From Oncomelania hupensis (Eukaryota > Mollusca > Gastropoda > Littorinimorpha > Pomatiopsidae), in the NCBI GenBank assembly GCA_036898135.1, contig CM072513.1, positions 12,126,102 to 12,190,101 of the forward strand: a stretch of 64,000 nucleotides of DNA, written 5' to 3'. The number at the start of each line of letters is the position of its first letter. Position 1 is the first letter of the stretch. The translations under genes were made by a program, and so were the position numbers. Under the pieces are notes generated by a model, which did not search any database, was not told the origin of the DNA, and worked only from the letters and a program-made list of their open reading frames with translations. Below are positions 1-11,165 of this stretch, one piece after another.

Positions 1-555
1 GTATGAATTTATAATTAAAAGAAAACAAGAATGCTTAACATATGACATGTAATTTCTATAAATAATTATTTTTACATAATATACAATTTGCACCAAAAAA
101 CAATGCTCTCTTTCAGTACCATGTGCGCCTGAAGCGCACTTGTTAAAAAGCAAACACTGGCCCCGTTCGTTACCATGTGCGCTTCACGCGCACAGAGAGG
201 TGACCATAGTAAAATCGAAAAAGTTCAATGGGAATTTCAGAATTTTGATAAAAGTAAAAAAACATATTTTAGTTTGCATAATAAACAAATTCATTCAACA
301 ATTCGGTCTTCAAAATATCGTAACATAACAAAATGCTACTCACCGCAATTGAGATGACGAGTTTGAGGCCCTAATTTTGTTTTCTTTTCAAACATGCGTA
401 CAAGACATCATGATTGATGACAGCAAACGGCGGAAGTCAGTGACACATGGGAAGCTAATCATCAATTTATTATAAAACAATAGTTTCAACAGTTTTCTCC
501 CATAGGCTATTTTTTTAATATAACAAAAGGTGAACGTGAAGCGCACAAAGTATTA
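1..555. other. AT-rich stretch with GCGC-type palindromic motifs, no gene
   Basis: No convincing gene is visible. Two related motifs of the form taccatgtgcgc followed by gcgcac lie near 118-142 and 172-201, and a gaagcgcac motif lies near 538-547. They resemble the GCGC hairpin motifs just inside the neighbouring TIR element, so this stretch may belong to a related or larger element. That link is an inference. Confidence 0.35.
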
Positions 556-1243
556 TACTCTTAGCGTCCTATAGCGCGGTAATGCGCGCCTCGCCCATAA
601 TCCTGAAGCGCGGTAAACCGCGCCTCGTTAGTGCACCTTTTAGTCAGTAAATCACAGGAAATAGGAACTCTCCTGTGCGTGAGAGAAGGTTTAGTCAACT
701 TCCGGAAAGGTTCCCGTGTGTTTTCCGCTATCGTTTTCGCAAGTTTGACGTGGTTTTGTGAACTTTTTTAACGATTTTGTTTGAGGTTTGAGTTTGCGAA
801 ATTTTCGGCCATGATGGCAGGGGATAGCTCCGACAGTAATAGTGAGTTTTGTAACCTTATTGATGAGCTTATTGCTGAAAGAGCACAAGGACAACCAGAG
901 TGAGTTTTCTTGTCTGTGTTGACTGACTCTTTGACTGTGCACACATTCACATGCAATCCACACTGTCTTGTTGTTGTTTTATTAACATTGTCCGTAAAAT
1001 ACCTGTAATTATGAATTAATTACAAGATTCCAACAGGTAAAAATAGTACTAAAGTCAAAATGGTTCTTTGGGTACATAGAATAACCATTTTGTAAACATA
1101 TCCTAAAATATGAAGTTAATGTGACAATAAATAATTTTTTTGCAATTTTTTCAAATTCATAACCCAATTTATTGCAATAAACTTGAAATCCTTACAGGAT
1201 ATAGGCGCAAATGTACAAAAAACCTTATAGGACGCTAAGAGTA
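556..1243. mobile_element. 688-bp TIR-bounded DNA element, probably non-autonomous
   Basis: An 18-bp sequence, tactcttagcgtcctata, at 556-573 recurs as its exact reverse complement at 1226-1243. If the outer TA on each side is the target-site duplication, this looks like a TA-inserting DNA transposon of the Tc1/mariner type, but the superfamily is not proven. Two tandem GCGC hairpin motifs (about 571-592 and 604-627) lie just inside the left end. A short open frame at 811-899 with a splice donor may be a remnant of the first coding exon of a longer parent element. Confidence 0.55.
811..899 (+). pseudogene. Candidate remnant first coding exon inside the TIR element
   Basis: I do not recognise the protein. 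Two consecutive ATGs (811, 814) open a frame of about 29 codons, beginning MMAGDSSDSNSEF and rich in acidic residues and serine. It runs into GA followed by gtgagt at 900-905, a consensus splice donor; read through without splicing it meets a stop at once. An acidic, serine-rich start is common in transposase and domesticated-transposase proteins, but that alone is weak evidence. No downstream exon is found before the right TIR at 1226, so if this is a real exon, the rest of the gene has been deleted. It could also be a chance frame. Confidence 0.3.
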
Positions 1244-1877
1244 AGGGATCACCTGCTTCCATCAGCACACGACTTCACTTCAAGCCGGAGCAGCATCGAA
1301 AAAGGGAAGTTGCATTCTTATTTGATATTGCATGGCGCCAGTGTAGTTCGTCTCTTCACAATAACTTGGCATTTTTATAGTTCTACACACTCAGCTGTGA
1401 TACATTTCATTATTCCAGCTGTGTGCGTTAAGACTTTGGCGTAAAATCTGGAACCGCCCTTCTAGCGACGTTGACATTGGAACAATCAGTTGCATTACTG
1501 CAGTTTTCTACTCTGAAAAATCAATCTTCAGTGAACATTTGTTTGTGTGTGGTTGTCCTGACATTCGTATAATTATTGGATATCGTCCCTTTGTTGTTGT
1601 TGCTGTATTTGGTATGTAATTTTGTCTTGTAACCGGGGATAAATTTAAGTGGGGAATAAATGGGTGTGAAAGTATAACTTGATTTGAGTTTTGCTTCTTT
1701 AATGAGTGTGGAAGGTTTCATGCACGCATCCTTCTGGACGTGACAGTACGTAAGGTTGCACGGTGTCCGGCAGCGCTTGATGGGAACATATTGAGTAGGC
1801 CTATTCTATTCTACAGCGTATGCTAAGTATAACAGACGTGTTTTGGTTACGACACGGGTTATTATGAGACTTTCGAG
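1244..1877. other. Intergenic stretch, AATAAA at about 1650
   Basis: No gene recognised. An AATAAA followed by T/G-rich sequence lies at about 1650-1715. It could be the 3' end of an old transcript or of an LTR, but I could not define ends or flanking duplications. Confidence 0.25.
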
Positions 1878-2030
1878 TACATGTGTGAGTGAGTGAGTGC
1901 ATGTGTCAGTAAGTGAGCGCATATGTCAGTAAGTGAGTGCATGTGTCAGTGAGTGAGTGCATGTGTCAGTGAGTGAGAGCATGTGTCAGTGAGTGAGTGC
2001 ATGTGTCAGCGAGTGAGTGCAGTGCATGCG
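1878..2030. repeat. Minisatellite, 20-bp unit
   Basis: About seven copies of the unit gtgagtgagtgcatgtgtca with single-base variants (gagcgc, gagagc). It ends just before a retrotransposon-like tail. Confidence 0.85.
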
Positions 2031-2049
2031 AGCGCATGCTTTTAGTTTG

Positions 2050-2070
2050 GATTTGCGCTTTACAAAATAA

Positions 2071-2157
<87 letters not shown>

Positions 2158-2175
2158 TTATTTATTTATTTATTT
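2050..2175 (+). repeat. Retroelement-type 3' tail followed by (ATT)n and (TTTA)n
   Basis: The sequence gcgctttacaaaataa immediately before a pure ATT tract (2071-2156) resembles the 3' termini of many LINEs and SINEs, which end in a GCGCT motif followed by a trinucleotide tail. A short TTTA tract follows. The body of the element is not identifiable. Confidence 0.55.
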
Positions 2176-2247
2176 ACAACTTTTGTACTATTTTTCCACT
2201 CCAGGGTGGGTCTCAAAGTACCATTTCCTATTTAACATTGTTGACTA

Positions 2248-2474
2248 CATCAGGCCTTGCAAAGACCATTCTGCAAGGCACAGTGCAAGGAGGTAGAAGA
2301 AGAGGGAGACCGAAAAAGAGGTGGGAGGACAACATTCGAGAATGGACTGGTTTGACACTGAGCGAAGCCATCAGGGCTGCTGAGGACAGAGAAAGATGGA
2401 GTATGCTGGTGGTTAAACGATCATATGTGGTGCCCCTACGACCTCCGGGTTACGGGACAGGATAGGATAGGATG
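2248..2474 (+). mobile_element. RTE-like LINE, 3' end only (C-terminal RT region)
   Basis: Encodes the C-terminal end of the window's commonest retrotransposon: basic GRRRGRPKKRWEDNIREWTG, then the AAEDRERW block, ending near RPPGYGTG directly against the GGATA-repeat tail. Everything upstream of the catalytic domain is missing, as expected of 5' truncation. One extra codon relative to other copies lies in the MLVVKRS segment. A roughly 40-bp sequence (tctcaa, then accatttc, then tatttaaca) occurs on both sides (about 2210-2250 and 2507-2550), so the element sits in an older local duplication. Confidence 0.85.
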
Positions 2475-2906
2475 GGCCTACATTACGCTGAGATTGCTAT
2501 AGAGACGTCTCAACATACCATTTCTTATTTAACATCGGTGTCTACGTTGCACTGACACTGCTATAGAGACGCCTTTTTACCCCAAGCCAGACTTAATACG
2601 TTTACAGTCGTCTTTTTAAAGCAAGGCACCGAAAAGTATTTATTCACGGCCAGGGGCCAGAGAATATGTGCAAACCTTTTACCGCAAGACCGTGGAACGT
2701 CTTGTTACCTTAAGACGGGGCGGTGTATACTAACAGTAGAATTAACCCCAAGTACGGGGCCGCTGGCACCGCCAATCTCGTTTCTTGTTTCCGAGACGAA
2801 ATCTTGTGACATGCGGGATATATCCCAGAGCTGTAAACAGTCTTGGCTAACCCGATAGACAAATCAAAGACATATATTACGGTATTCAAAACAGCACACC
2901 AAAACT
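2475..2906. other. Intergenic stretch, no gene
   Basis: Contains the second copy of the roughly 40-bp flank repeat (2507-2550) and a repeated gctatagagacg motif. Nothing else is recognised. Confidence 0.4.
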
Positions 2907-2918
2907 AGTTTGGTAGCA

Positions 2919-2982
2919 TTACATTACATTACATGGTTATTGCTTTAGGTCCAGCGGACTCTTCCGAGCCAAATCAGGACCA
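2919..2982 (-). mobile_element. About 60-bp retro-insertion with 12-bp TSD
   Basis: A 64-bp body is flanked by the identical 12-mer agtttggtagca at 2907-2918 and 2983-2994. On the minus strand it starts ggtcctgatttggctcggaa and ends in a TGTAA-repeat tail. A second, inverted copy with its own duplication lies at 33146-33205 and starts at the same base. The body can fold: GGTCC pairs with GGACC, and GGCTC with the inner GAG(T)CC around a ggaa loop. Confidence 0.8.
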
Positions 2983-3053
2983 AGTTTGGTAGCACAGGAA
3001 CGCTATGCAAGAATGCTATAGAGGAATTGTATATGTTACCGGCAATCTGTGTA

Positions 3054-3200
3054 TTCAGTCACTACGTGTATTGTCTAAAAAGATCAGTCAATTCGTGTTT
3101 TGACTGTGACCACTAGGCAATACATGTAATGACTAAAATTTCCAGTCAATACGTGTATTGTCTTAAAAAATGCTCTGGTCAATACACGAATTGACTGAAC
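3054..3200. repeat. Cluster of five near-palindromic 20-bp motifs
   Basis: The motif cagtcaatacgtgtattgac, almost self-complementary, occurs about five times in both orientations (near 3055, 3085, 3112, 3143 and 3177) with spacers of about 10-15 bp. It may be the core of a foldback element. Confidence 0.6.
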
Positions 3201-3379
3201 TGTCATTCGGCATTTAAATTGCAACTGTTTGTAAACATTAACAAATGAATGACCACACAATTATTTGTTGTTCTTGTACTTCAATACGCACACTCACAGG
3301 GGCACATCCACACAACTAAACCATGTTAAGTAGAAGTTAGTAAATACTAAAAATAATCTTATAATGTAAACAATTTTAA
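3201..3379. other. Intergenic, no feature seen
   Basis: AT-rich, without a credible open frame or repeat. Confidence 0.4.
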
Positions 3380-3640
3380 TCTCTCTCTCTTTGTCCTTCT
3401 CTGTCTCTCTGTCTGTCTCTCATGCAAAGTAAATATTAAAAAAATATTAAAATGTACACACTTAAATGTAAAACTCTCTCTTTGTCCCTCTCTGTCCATC
3501 TCTCTCTGTCTCTATATATCTCTCATGCAAAGTAAATATTTTTTTACAGTTTAAAATGTACACATTTTAATTACCAACGTTCTCTCTTTGTCCCTCTCTG
3601 TCCCTGTCTCTTCCTCTTTCTGTCTCTGCCTGTTTGTTTC
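3380..3640. repeat. Degenerate tandem repeat, about 90-115 bp unit, three copies
   Basis: Each copy has a ctctctttgtccctctctg block, then tctctcatgcaaagtaaata, then an A-rich stretch with aaaatgtacaca. Copies differ in the length of the AT and CT parts. Confidence 0.6.
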
Positions 3641-3697
3641 ACTCTCAATTACATCTAATTCTTGAATGCAATCAGGGAGGCCATACCATTATTGACG

Positions 3698-3744
3698 AGA
3701 GAGAGAGAGAAAGGGAGAGAGAAAAAAAGAAAGAGAGAGAGAGA

Positions 3745-3792
<48 letters not shown>
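3698..3792. repeat. (GA)n microsatellite
   Basis: GA dinucleotide tract with occasional A or G runs, directly abutting the 48-bp array. Confidence 0.9.
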
Positions 3793-3794
<2 letters not shown>

Positions 3795-3802
3795 AGGGAG
3801 TT

Positions 3803-4664
3803 TCAAACAGGAGGTAGTCTACCGTCAAGTGTAAACAACACAAACATGCTCCAAACAGGAGGTAGTCTACCGTCAAGTGTAAACAACACAAACATGCTCC
3901 AAACAGGAGGTAGTCTACTGTCAAATGTAAACAACACAAACATGCTCCAAACAGGAGGTAGTCTACCGTCAAGTGTAAACAACACAAACATGTTCCAAAC
4001 AGGAGGTAGTCTACCGTCAAGTGTAAACAACACAAACATGCTCCAAACAGAAGGTAGTCTACCGTCAAGTGTAAACAACACAAACATGCTCCAAACAGAA
4101 GGTAGTCTACCGTCAAGTGTAAACAACACAAACATGCTCCAAACAGAAGGTAGTCTACCGTCAAGTGTAAACAACACAAACATGCTCCAAACAGGAGGTA
4201 GTCTACCGTCAAGTGTAAACAACACAAACATGTTCCAAACAGGAGGTAGTCTACCGTCAAGTGTAAACAACACAAACATGTTCCAAACAGGAGGTAGTCT
4301 ACCGTCAAGTGTAAACAACACAAACATGCTCCAAACAGAAGGTAGTCTACCGTCAAGTGTAAACAACACAAACATGCTCCAAACAGAAGGTAGTCTACCG
4401 TCAAGTGTAAACAACACAAACATGCTCCAAACAGGAGGTAGTCTACCGTCAAGTGTAAACAACACAAACATGCTCCAAACAGGAGGTAGTCTACCGTCAA
4501 GTGTAAACAACACAAATATGCTCCAAACAGGAGGTAGTCTACCGTCAAGTGTAAACAACACAAACATGCTCCAAACAGAAGGTAGTCTACCGTCAAGTGT
4601 AAACAACACAAACATGCTCCAAACAGGAGGTAGTCTACCGTCAAGTGTAAACAACACAAATATG
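3803..4664. repeat. Minisatellite, 48-bp unit, about 18 copies
   Basis: The unit starts caaacaggaggtagtctacc and ends in acaaacatgctc. Because 48 is divisible by three, frames stay open for over 270 codons on both strands (for example a 16-residue repeat MLQTGGSLPSSVNNTN on plus). The unit variants gga/gaa, ctc/ttc, ccg/ctg and agt/aat all change the residue, so nothing indicates protein-level constraint. I treat it as non-coding. Confidence 0.9.
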
Positions 4665-4803
4665 CATAATATAGATGTTACTTGATCTGACCTTTAGTTT
4701 CCATCATTGCTGAATACAGAAAGTAATGGTTTAGTTTCCATCATTGCTAAATAAAGTCAATCTACTTTTCAAAAATGCAAAAATGATTTCTCTTACGTCT
4801 TCT

Positions 4804-4807
<4 letters not shown>

Positions 4808-4866
<59 letters not shown>

Positions 4867-4975
4867 TGACCATTCGTACAGCGCAGTACCACTTCTCGTT
4901 AAGGAAGTGCTAACTGCGCTTGACGAAGTGCGGGGGTGATGGAGACTAATCAACCCTAGCCGCAGTTTAGAGAAA
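4808..4975 (-). mobile_element. Non-LTR element 3' end with (AAT)n tail
   Basis: A pure AAT tract (4808-4864) is followed by sequence that, on the minus strand, reads cgcagttagcacttccttaa, then ggtactgcgctgtacgaa, then the ATT tail. The GCGCT-plus-ATT layout is typical of L2/CR1-like LINE or SINE ends. No coding part is present. Confidence 0.5.
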
Positions 4976-4989
4976 AAAAAACGTATGTG

Positions 4990-5400
4990 TTATCTACATA
5001 TTTAAAAAGAACATGAAACCATTTAAGAAAGCATTAAAAACAGATATTTTGTATATAATTTAAAAAACACATTTGATACATAATTTTAAAAAAACCAGAC
5101 ATTTGATATATATTTTTTAAAAACAACATTTGATATATAATTTAAAAAACAACAGACATTTCATATATAATTTTTAAAAAACTGTTGATATATAATTAAA
5201 AAAAATATATTTGATATATAATTAAAAAAAAAAACCCAGACATTTGATATATTATTTTTAAAAAAACACAGACATTTGATATTAATTTTTTTAAACAGTC
5301 ATTTCAAATATAATTTTAAAAAACAACAACTGGCATTTGATATATAATAAAAGAAAAACCACAAAATAAATTAATACAATCAATTTAAAGAAAGTTATCA
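4990..5400. repeat. AT-rich degenerate tandem repeat, about 27-35 bp unit
   Basis: Repeats of acatttgatatataattt followed by A-runs, about a dozen degenerate copies with varying A/T tract lengths. Confidence 0.65.
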
Positions 5401-5473
5401 AATGTTAAATGAAAAGCAGCTGCCCCGCTGTGGCGCTAACGACGGTCCAGTACTGCACTAGGGATGACCTTCT

Positions 5474-5477
<4 letters not shown>

Positions 5478-5570
<93 letters not shown>
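5478..5570. repeat. (CT)n microsatellite
   Basis: CT dinucleotide tract with a few TTT interruptions. Confidence 0.9.
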
Positions 5571-5572
<2 letters not shown>

Positions 5573-5712
5573 GCCCATATCCCCTATTCCCCAACCTGAA
5601 GAACGACCTCCTCTAGAATCTTAGACAAGAAAGAAAGGTTGGATACTGGTCTATAGTTTTTCAGGTTGTTATGATCTAATGACGGCATTTTAAGGAGAGG
5701 TTTGACAACAAA

Positions 5713-5935
5713 CGTCTTAAAATTGAACCGGTATATGATTGAAACGTCTTAACATCGAACCGACATGATCGAAAAGTCTTAAAATAGAATCGTCAATATA
5801 TGGAACCGACAGTTAATCAAAGCGTCAATGCATCGAATGATGCAAATATCGAATGGACAACATATCGATTGGACAAAAAGTCGAAGCGACATTTAATCGA
5901 ATGATTTCGATATTTAGTCGCTTCAATATTTTTGT
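5713..5935. repeat. 17-18-bp motif array ending in a hairpin
   Basis: About twelve degenerate copies of an atcgaaNcgNc core at roughly 17-18-bp spacing. The last two form an imperfect hairpin: gaagcgacatttaatcgaa faces its near-complement about 5905-5928. The same motif in the opposite orientation occurs at 8515-8580, on the far side of the intervening LINE. Confidence 0.55.
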
Positions 5936-6109
5936 ATATTTTTCAATCGATCAAGCCAGTTTTAAGAGGTGGGTGAAAAAAAAGTTATGATGAACTGTTG
6001 ATGAATTAGCACTCACTTGGATACTAAGAGGACTGCTGAGGGTTTTGAGAAAGTCTAATAGCTCTTGCTTGAAGATCATTTATGGTATTGCAAGATGGAA
6101 ATGGTAATA
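5936..6109. other. Spacer between motif array and LINE
   Basis: No gene or repeat recognised. It may be part of the host element that received the LINE. Confidence 0.3.
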
Positions 6110-6660
6110 GGTCGGACACAAAATGGCAAGCCTCTTTTGTAAGCTTACACCAGCGTACTCCATCTTTCTCTGTCTTCAGCAATCCTCAAGGCTTCGCTCA
6201 ATGTCAAGCCAGTCCATTCTCGAATGTTGTTCTCCCACGTATTTTTCTGTCTCCCTCTCTTTCTGCCTCCTTGTACCATGACTTTGCAAGATGGTCTTCG
6301 CAAGGCCTGATGCACAGGTGACGGGCCATACCATCAGAGTTTCCGTTTCTTCACCATTGTGAGCATGGCATCATGTTGTCCAATGGCTTGTGTGATGGTC
6401 GGTCGGGATTTCGTCGTTGGTGATGTGCTGGGTATAGGAAATGCCCAGAAGTCTTCTGTAGCACCGCATCTCCATGCTTTGTATTCTTCGCTATAGGTCT
6501 GCTTTTAGGGTCCATGTTTCGCAAGCATATAGGAAGATGGAGATGACAAGGGAGCGCAGCAGCCTTACCTTGGAGTGTCGACTGATCGTCCTGTCTTTCC
6601 TAATGGGCTTCAACCTTGTCATGGCAGCAGTTGTTTTTGCAATTCTGAATAGAACTTCTG
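6110..6660 (-). mobile_element. RTE-like LINE, 3' part of a split copy
   Basis: Minus-strand RT C-terminal region. It encodes LKPIRKDRTISRHSKVRLLR and FLYACETWTLKADL, then a frame-broken remainder that keeps the SGLAKTILQ and EDNIREW-region nucleotides. The GGATA tail is lost or decayed. The upstream continuation resumes at 8098 with nearly the next base of the family sequence, so 6110-8503 was one LINE later split by 1.4 kb of other DNA. Confidence 0.85.
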
Positions 6661-8097
<1,437 letters not shown>

Positions 8098-8503
8098 CTG
8101 ATACAATGGCTTCTAAATATTTGAAGCTATGCACCGTGATGAGGGATTGTCCTTGGACTTTGATGTCCACGTTGATGCCATTGGTGTTGTTGGTAATCAT
8201 TTTGGTTTTCACTGCACTTATTTCCATTCCAAAAGCTCTGGAGTTGGTATCAAGACTCTGGACCAGATGTTCAAGTTCTTGTTCTTCTCCAGTCAATCCA
8301 TCAATTTCATCCTCAAAACAGTGGTTGGAGATTGCTCTACCCCTTATGTTGACTGTGCCTTCGTGGTCTGCAAGGGAATCTGATATGATGCGCTTCTAGG
8401 AAGATGCTGAAGAGTGTTGGAGAGAGTAAGCATCCTTGATGCACGCCGATTGTGGCTCTGAACCAGTTCCCGATTGCGCTGTTATGGAGGACTGCATTGG
8501 TAA
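8098..8503 (-). mobile_element. RTE-like LINE, 5' part of the split copy
   Basis: Minus-strand RT palm region continuing the copy at 6110-6660. It covers the GEEQELEHLVQSLDTNSRAF and MEISAVKTKMITNNTNGIN segments and, further upstream, the region of the FADD box (8291-8345), where the reading frame is degraded. It stops abruptly at about 8503, at the motif cluster 8515-8580. Confidence 0.8.
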
Positions 8504-8514
8504 CCTATCATCAT

Positions 8515-8580
8515 GTGTCGGTTCGATCTAAAGACGTTTCGATCAAATATCGCTTCGATCTATAAGCCTTTCGATCATAG
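8515..8580. repeat. Inverted counterpart of the 5713-5935 motif array
   Basis: Four copies of cgNttcgatc spaced 16-17 bp, the reverse complement of the motif at 5713-5935. Paired inverted clusters are typical of subterminal repeats of a DNA transposon, here with the LINE inserted between them. This is an inference. Confidence 0.5.
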
Positions 8581-8582
8581 TA

Positions 8583-8755
8583 ATGTCATGTCATACAAGA
8601 CATTAAAAAAATCTAGTACAAAGCAAATATGTCATACAAGATCTAGGACAAAGCAAATATGTCATATAAGATATATGAAAAAGCAAATATGTCATATAAG
8701 ATATAGGACAAAGCAAATATGTCATACAAGTCATTGGACAAATGCAAATGTCACG
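8583..8755. repeat. Minisatellite, 30-bp unit, about five to six copies
   Basis: Unit: aaagcaaatatgtcatacaa followed by gatctaggac. The open frame across it is a consequence of the 30-bp period. Confidence 0.8.
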
Positions 8756-8865
8756 ACACTGTCAACTGCCAAACAGCTTATTTGATGACGCCTGAATCCA
8801 CAATGAACACAAGCGTCATTGATTCTTTCAACACATTGCGTACACACATTGCTCCTTCTGTGGGT

Positions 8866-8965
8866 GAGAGAGAGAAAGAGAGAGACAGAGACAGACAGCC
8901 AGACAGACAGATACAGAGAGACAGACAGCCAGACAGACAGATACAGAGAGACAGACAGAAAGCAG
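8866..8965. repeat. GA/GACA low-complexity tract
   Basis: Mixed GAGA and GACAGACAGATACAGAGA repeats, including a twofold duplicate of about 40 bp. Confidence 0.8.
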
Positions 8966-9139
8966 TCTGAATTTCACTTAAATTGATGACACAGACCCAG
9001 CCCTCGCCCTATTTTATTTTTAAATCCGAAGTGACTTAACAATTAGAGACACTCAGCAGCAGACATTAAATGTACTATGGCACAACGAAGACTACTAAAG
9101 AGTCGTCTGCTGTGGGGATAGAACTGTTCGGCACTAATG
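8966..9139. other. Intergenic, nothing recognised
   Basis: No gene or repeat seen. Confidence 0.35.
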
Positions 9140-9337
9140 GCCTGTCTTAACTGGAAGGTTCGCAAAACGTCCGTGGAGGTTCAACAACTTTTTCGAGGTT
9201 CGCAAGTCCCGAGCCTAGGTTTCTGAACTATTTTTTGTCCAAAAGGTTCAGCAACCTAGGTTCGGATCTAAGAAACTGGAGGAAAAAAAAGTAAACATTC
9301 ACGAACCTTTCACAAATCTTCCATTTATAAGACAGGC
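9140..9337. mobile_element. Foldback (MITE-like) element, about 198 bp
   Basis: The left end gcctgtcttaactggaaggt and the reverse complement of the right end, gcctgtcttataaatggaag, agree closely. Complementarity continues inward: cgagcctaggtttctgaac faces gttcagcaacctaggttcgg. The whole segment is thus one imperfect palindrome with a central loop near 9230. No coding capacity. Confidence 0.6.
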
Positions 9338-9489
9338 TACTATGGCCATCGGTAGTATTAATTTCAGGGAATGTGCTAAGATTTAGATTTATTAGGAAGT
9401 TGCCCAATTTGCAACACTTTTCGTACTCGTGTAACACTTTATCCATTTTACTGTAGTATTTTCATCAATGAGGTACTATAAATAGAATT

Positions 9490-9628
9490 CCTATCCTATC
9501 CTATCCTATCCCGTAACTCGGAGGTCGTTGGGGCAGCACAGATGATCGTTTAACCATCATTCTGCATCTTTTTCTGTCCTCAGCAACCCTCAGGGCTTCG
9601 CTCAATGTCAGGCTAGTTCATTCTCGAC
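9490..9628 (-). mobile_element. RTE-like LINE 3' fragment with probable TSD
   Basis: Starts on plus as the GGATA tail reversed (cctatcctatcctatcc) and extends about 140 bp into the C-terminal coding end. The octamer atagaatt occurs at 9482-9489 and 9632-9639, flanking it as a short target-site duplication. Severely 5'-truncated. Confidence 0.8.
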
Positions 9629-9752
9629 TAGATAGAATTATAAATCCAAAAACACTGTCAGTCTATGAATTGTTTTCACCCCATCATGGGCCAAACTTTT
9701 AAACATTGCATTGTCTACTACCCCCGCCTTTACAGTTTTTCAAAACAACAGA

Positions 9753-11110
9753 AGTGTAGCCAACCAATAGTAATATAGCCAACCAATAGTAGTATAGCCA
9801 TAGAGTATAGACTTCCGTGTGTATAATCAATAGTAGTATAGCCAATAGTAGTATAGCCAACCAAAACCAATAGTAGTATAGCCTTAAAGTATTGACTTCC
9901 GTTTGTATAACCAATAGTAGTATAGCCAACCAATAGTAATATAGCAACTAATAGTAGTATAGCCAACCAATAGTAGTATAGCCAACCAATAGTAATATAG
10001 CCAACCAATAGTAGTATAGCCAACCAATAGTAATATAGCCAACCAATAGTAGTATAGCCAACCAATAGTACTGTAGCCAACCAATAGTGGTATAGCCAAC
10101 CAATAGTGGTGTAGCCAACCAATGGTAGTATAGCCAACCAATATAGTATAGCCAACCAATAAGTATAGACTTCCGCGTGTATAAACCAATAGTAGTATAG
10201 CCAACCAATAGTAGTATAGCCATAGACTTCCGTGTGTATAATCAATAGTAGTATAGCCAATAGTAGTATAGCCAACCAATAGTAGTATAGCCAACCAATA
10301 GTAGTATAGCCTTAAAGTATAGACTTCCGTTTGTATAACCAATAGTAGTATAGCCAACCAATAGTAGTATAGCCTTAAAGTATTGACTTCCGTTTGTATA
10401 ACCAATAGTAGTATAGCCAACCAATAGTAATATAGCCAACTAATAGTAGTATAGCCAACCAATAGTAATATAGCCAACCAATAGTAGTATAGCCAACCAA
10501 TAGTATTAAAGCCAACCAATAGTAGTATAGCCAACCAATAGTGGTGTAGCCAATCAATAGTATTGTAGCCAACCAATAGTGGTATAGCCAACCAATAGTA
10601 GTGTAGCCAACCAATAGTAGTATAGCCAACCAATGGTAGTATAGCCATAAAGTATAGACTTCCGTGTGTATAACCAATAGTAGTATAGCCAACCAATAGT
10701 AGTGTAGCCATAAACTATAGACTTTCGTGTGTATAACCAATAGTAGTATAGTCATGAAGTACAGACTTCCGTGTGTATAACCAATAGTAGTATAGCCAAC
10801 CATTAGTAGTGTAGCCATAAACTATAGACTTCCGTGTGTATAACCAACAGTAGTATAGCCATGAAGTATAGACTTCCGTGTGTATAACCAATAGTAGTCA
10901 TCATCAGTATAGACATCATAACCAATCAGTAATATCATATCATCGTGTATATAACCAATAGTAGTCTAGTCATGAAGTACAGACTTCCGTGTGTATCCTA
11001 GTAGTAGCCATGATATATAGACTACGCGTTTAACCTAGTAGCCTAGCGAAGTAGACTTGTGTGTATAACCATTAGTATTGTCATGAAGTTCAGACTTGCG
11101 TGTGGATACA
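9753..11110. repeat. Satellite, 19-bp unit with interspersed spacer
   Basis: The unit ccaaccaatagtagtatag occurs some 50 times, broken at intervals by a spacer containing tatagacttccgtgtgtata. Copies decay toward the right end (10900-11110). Long minus-strand frames such as GYTTIGWLYYYWLAILLL arise in all three frames and are not taken as genes. Confidence 0.9.
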
Positions 11111-11117
11111 ATAGTGT

Positions 11118-11165
11118 AATCATCATCATCATCAAATCATTATCATCATCATCATCATCATCATC
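11118..11165. repeat. (ATC)n microsatellite
   Basis: Short imperfect ATC tract at the edge of the 19-bp array. Confidence 0.8.

Noticed and set aside
3793..4685. Long ORFs on both strands over the 48-bp array as a repeat-protein gene
   Set aside because: Openness follows from a period divisible by three. Unit variants are mostly residue-changing and there is no promoter, splice or polyadenylation context.
9699..10818. Multiple 80-275-residue hydrophobic ORFs (GYTTIGWLYYYW repeats) as membrane proteins
   Set aside because: The 19-bp period makes the same peptide appear in every frame. It is a satellite.
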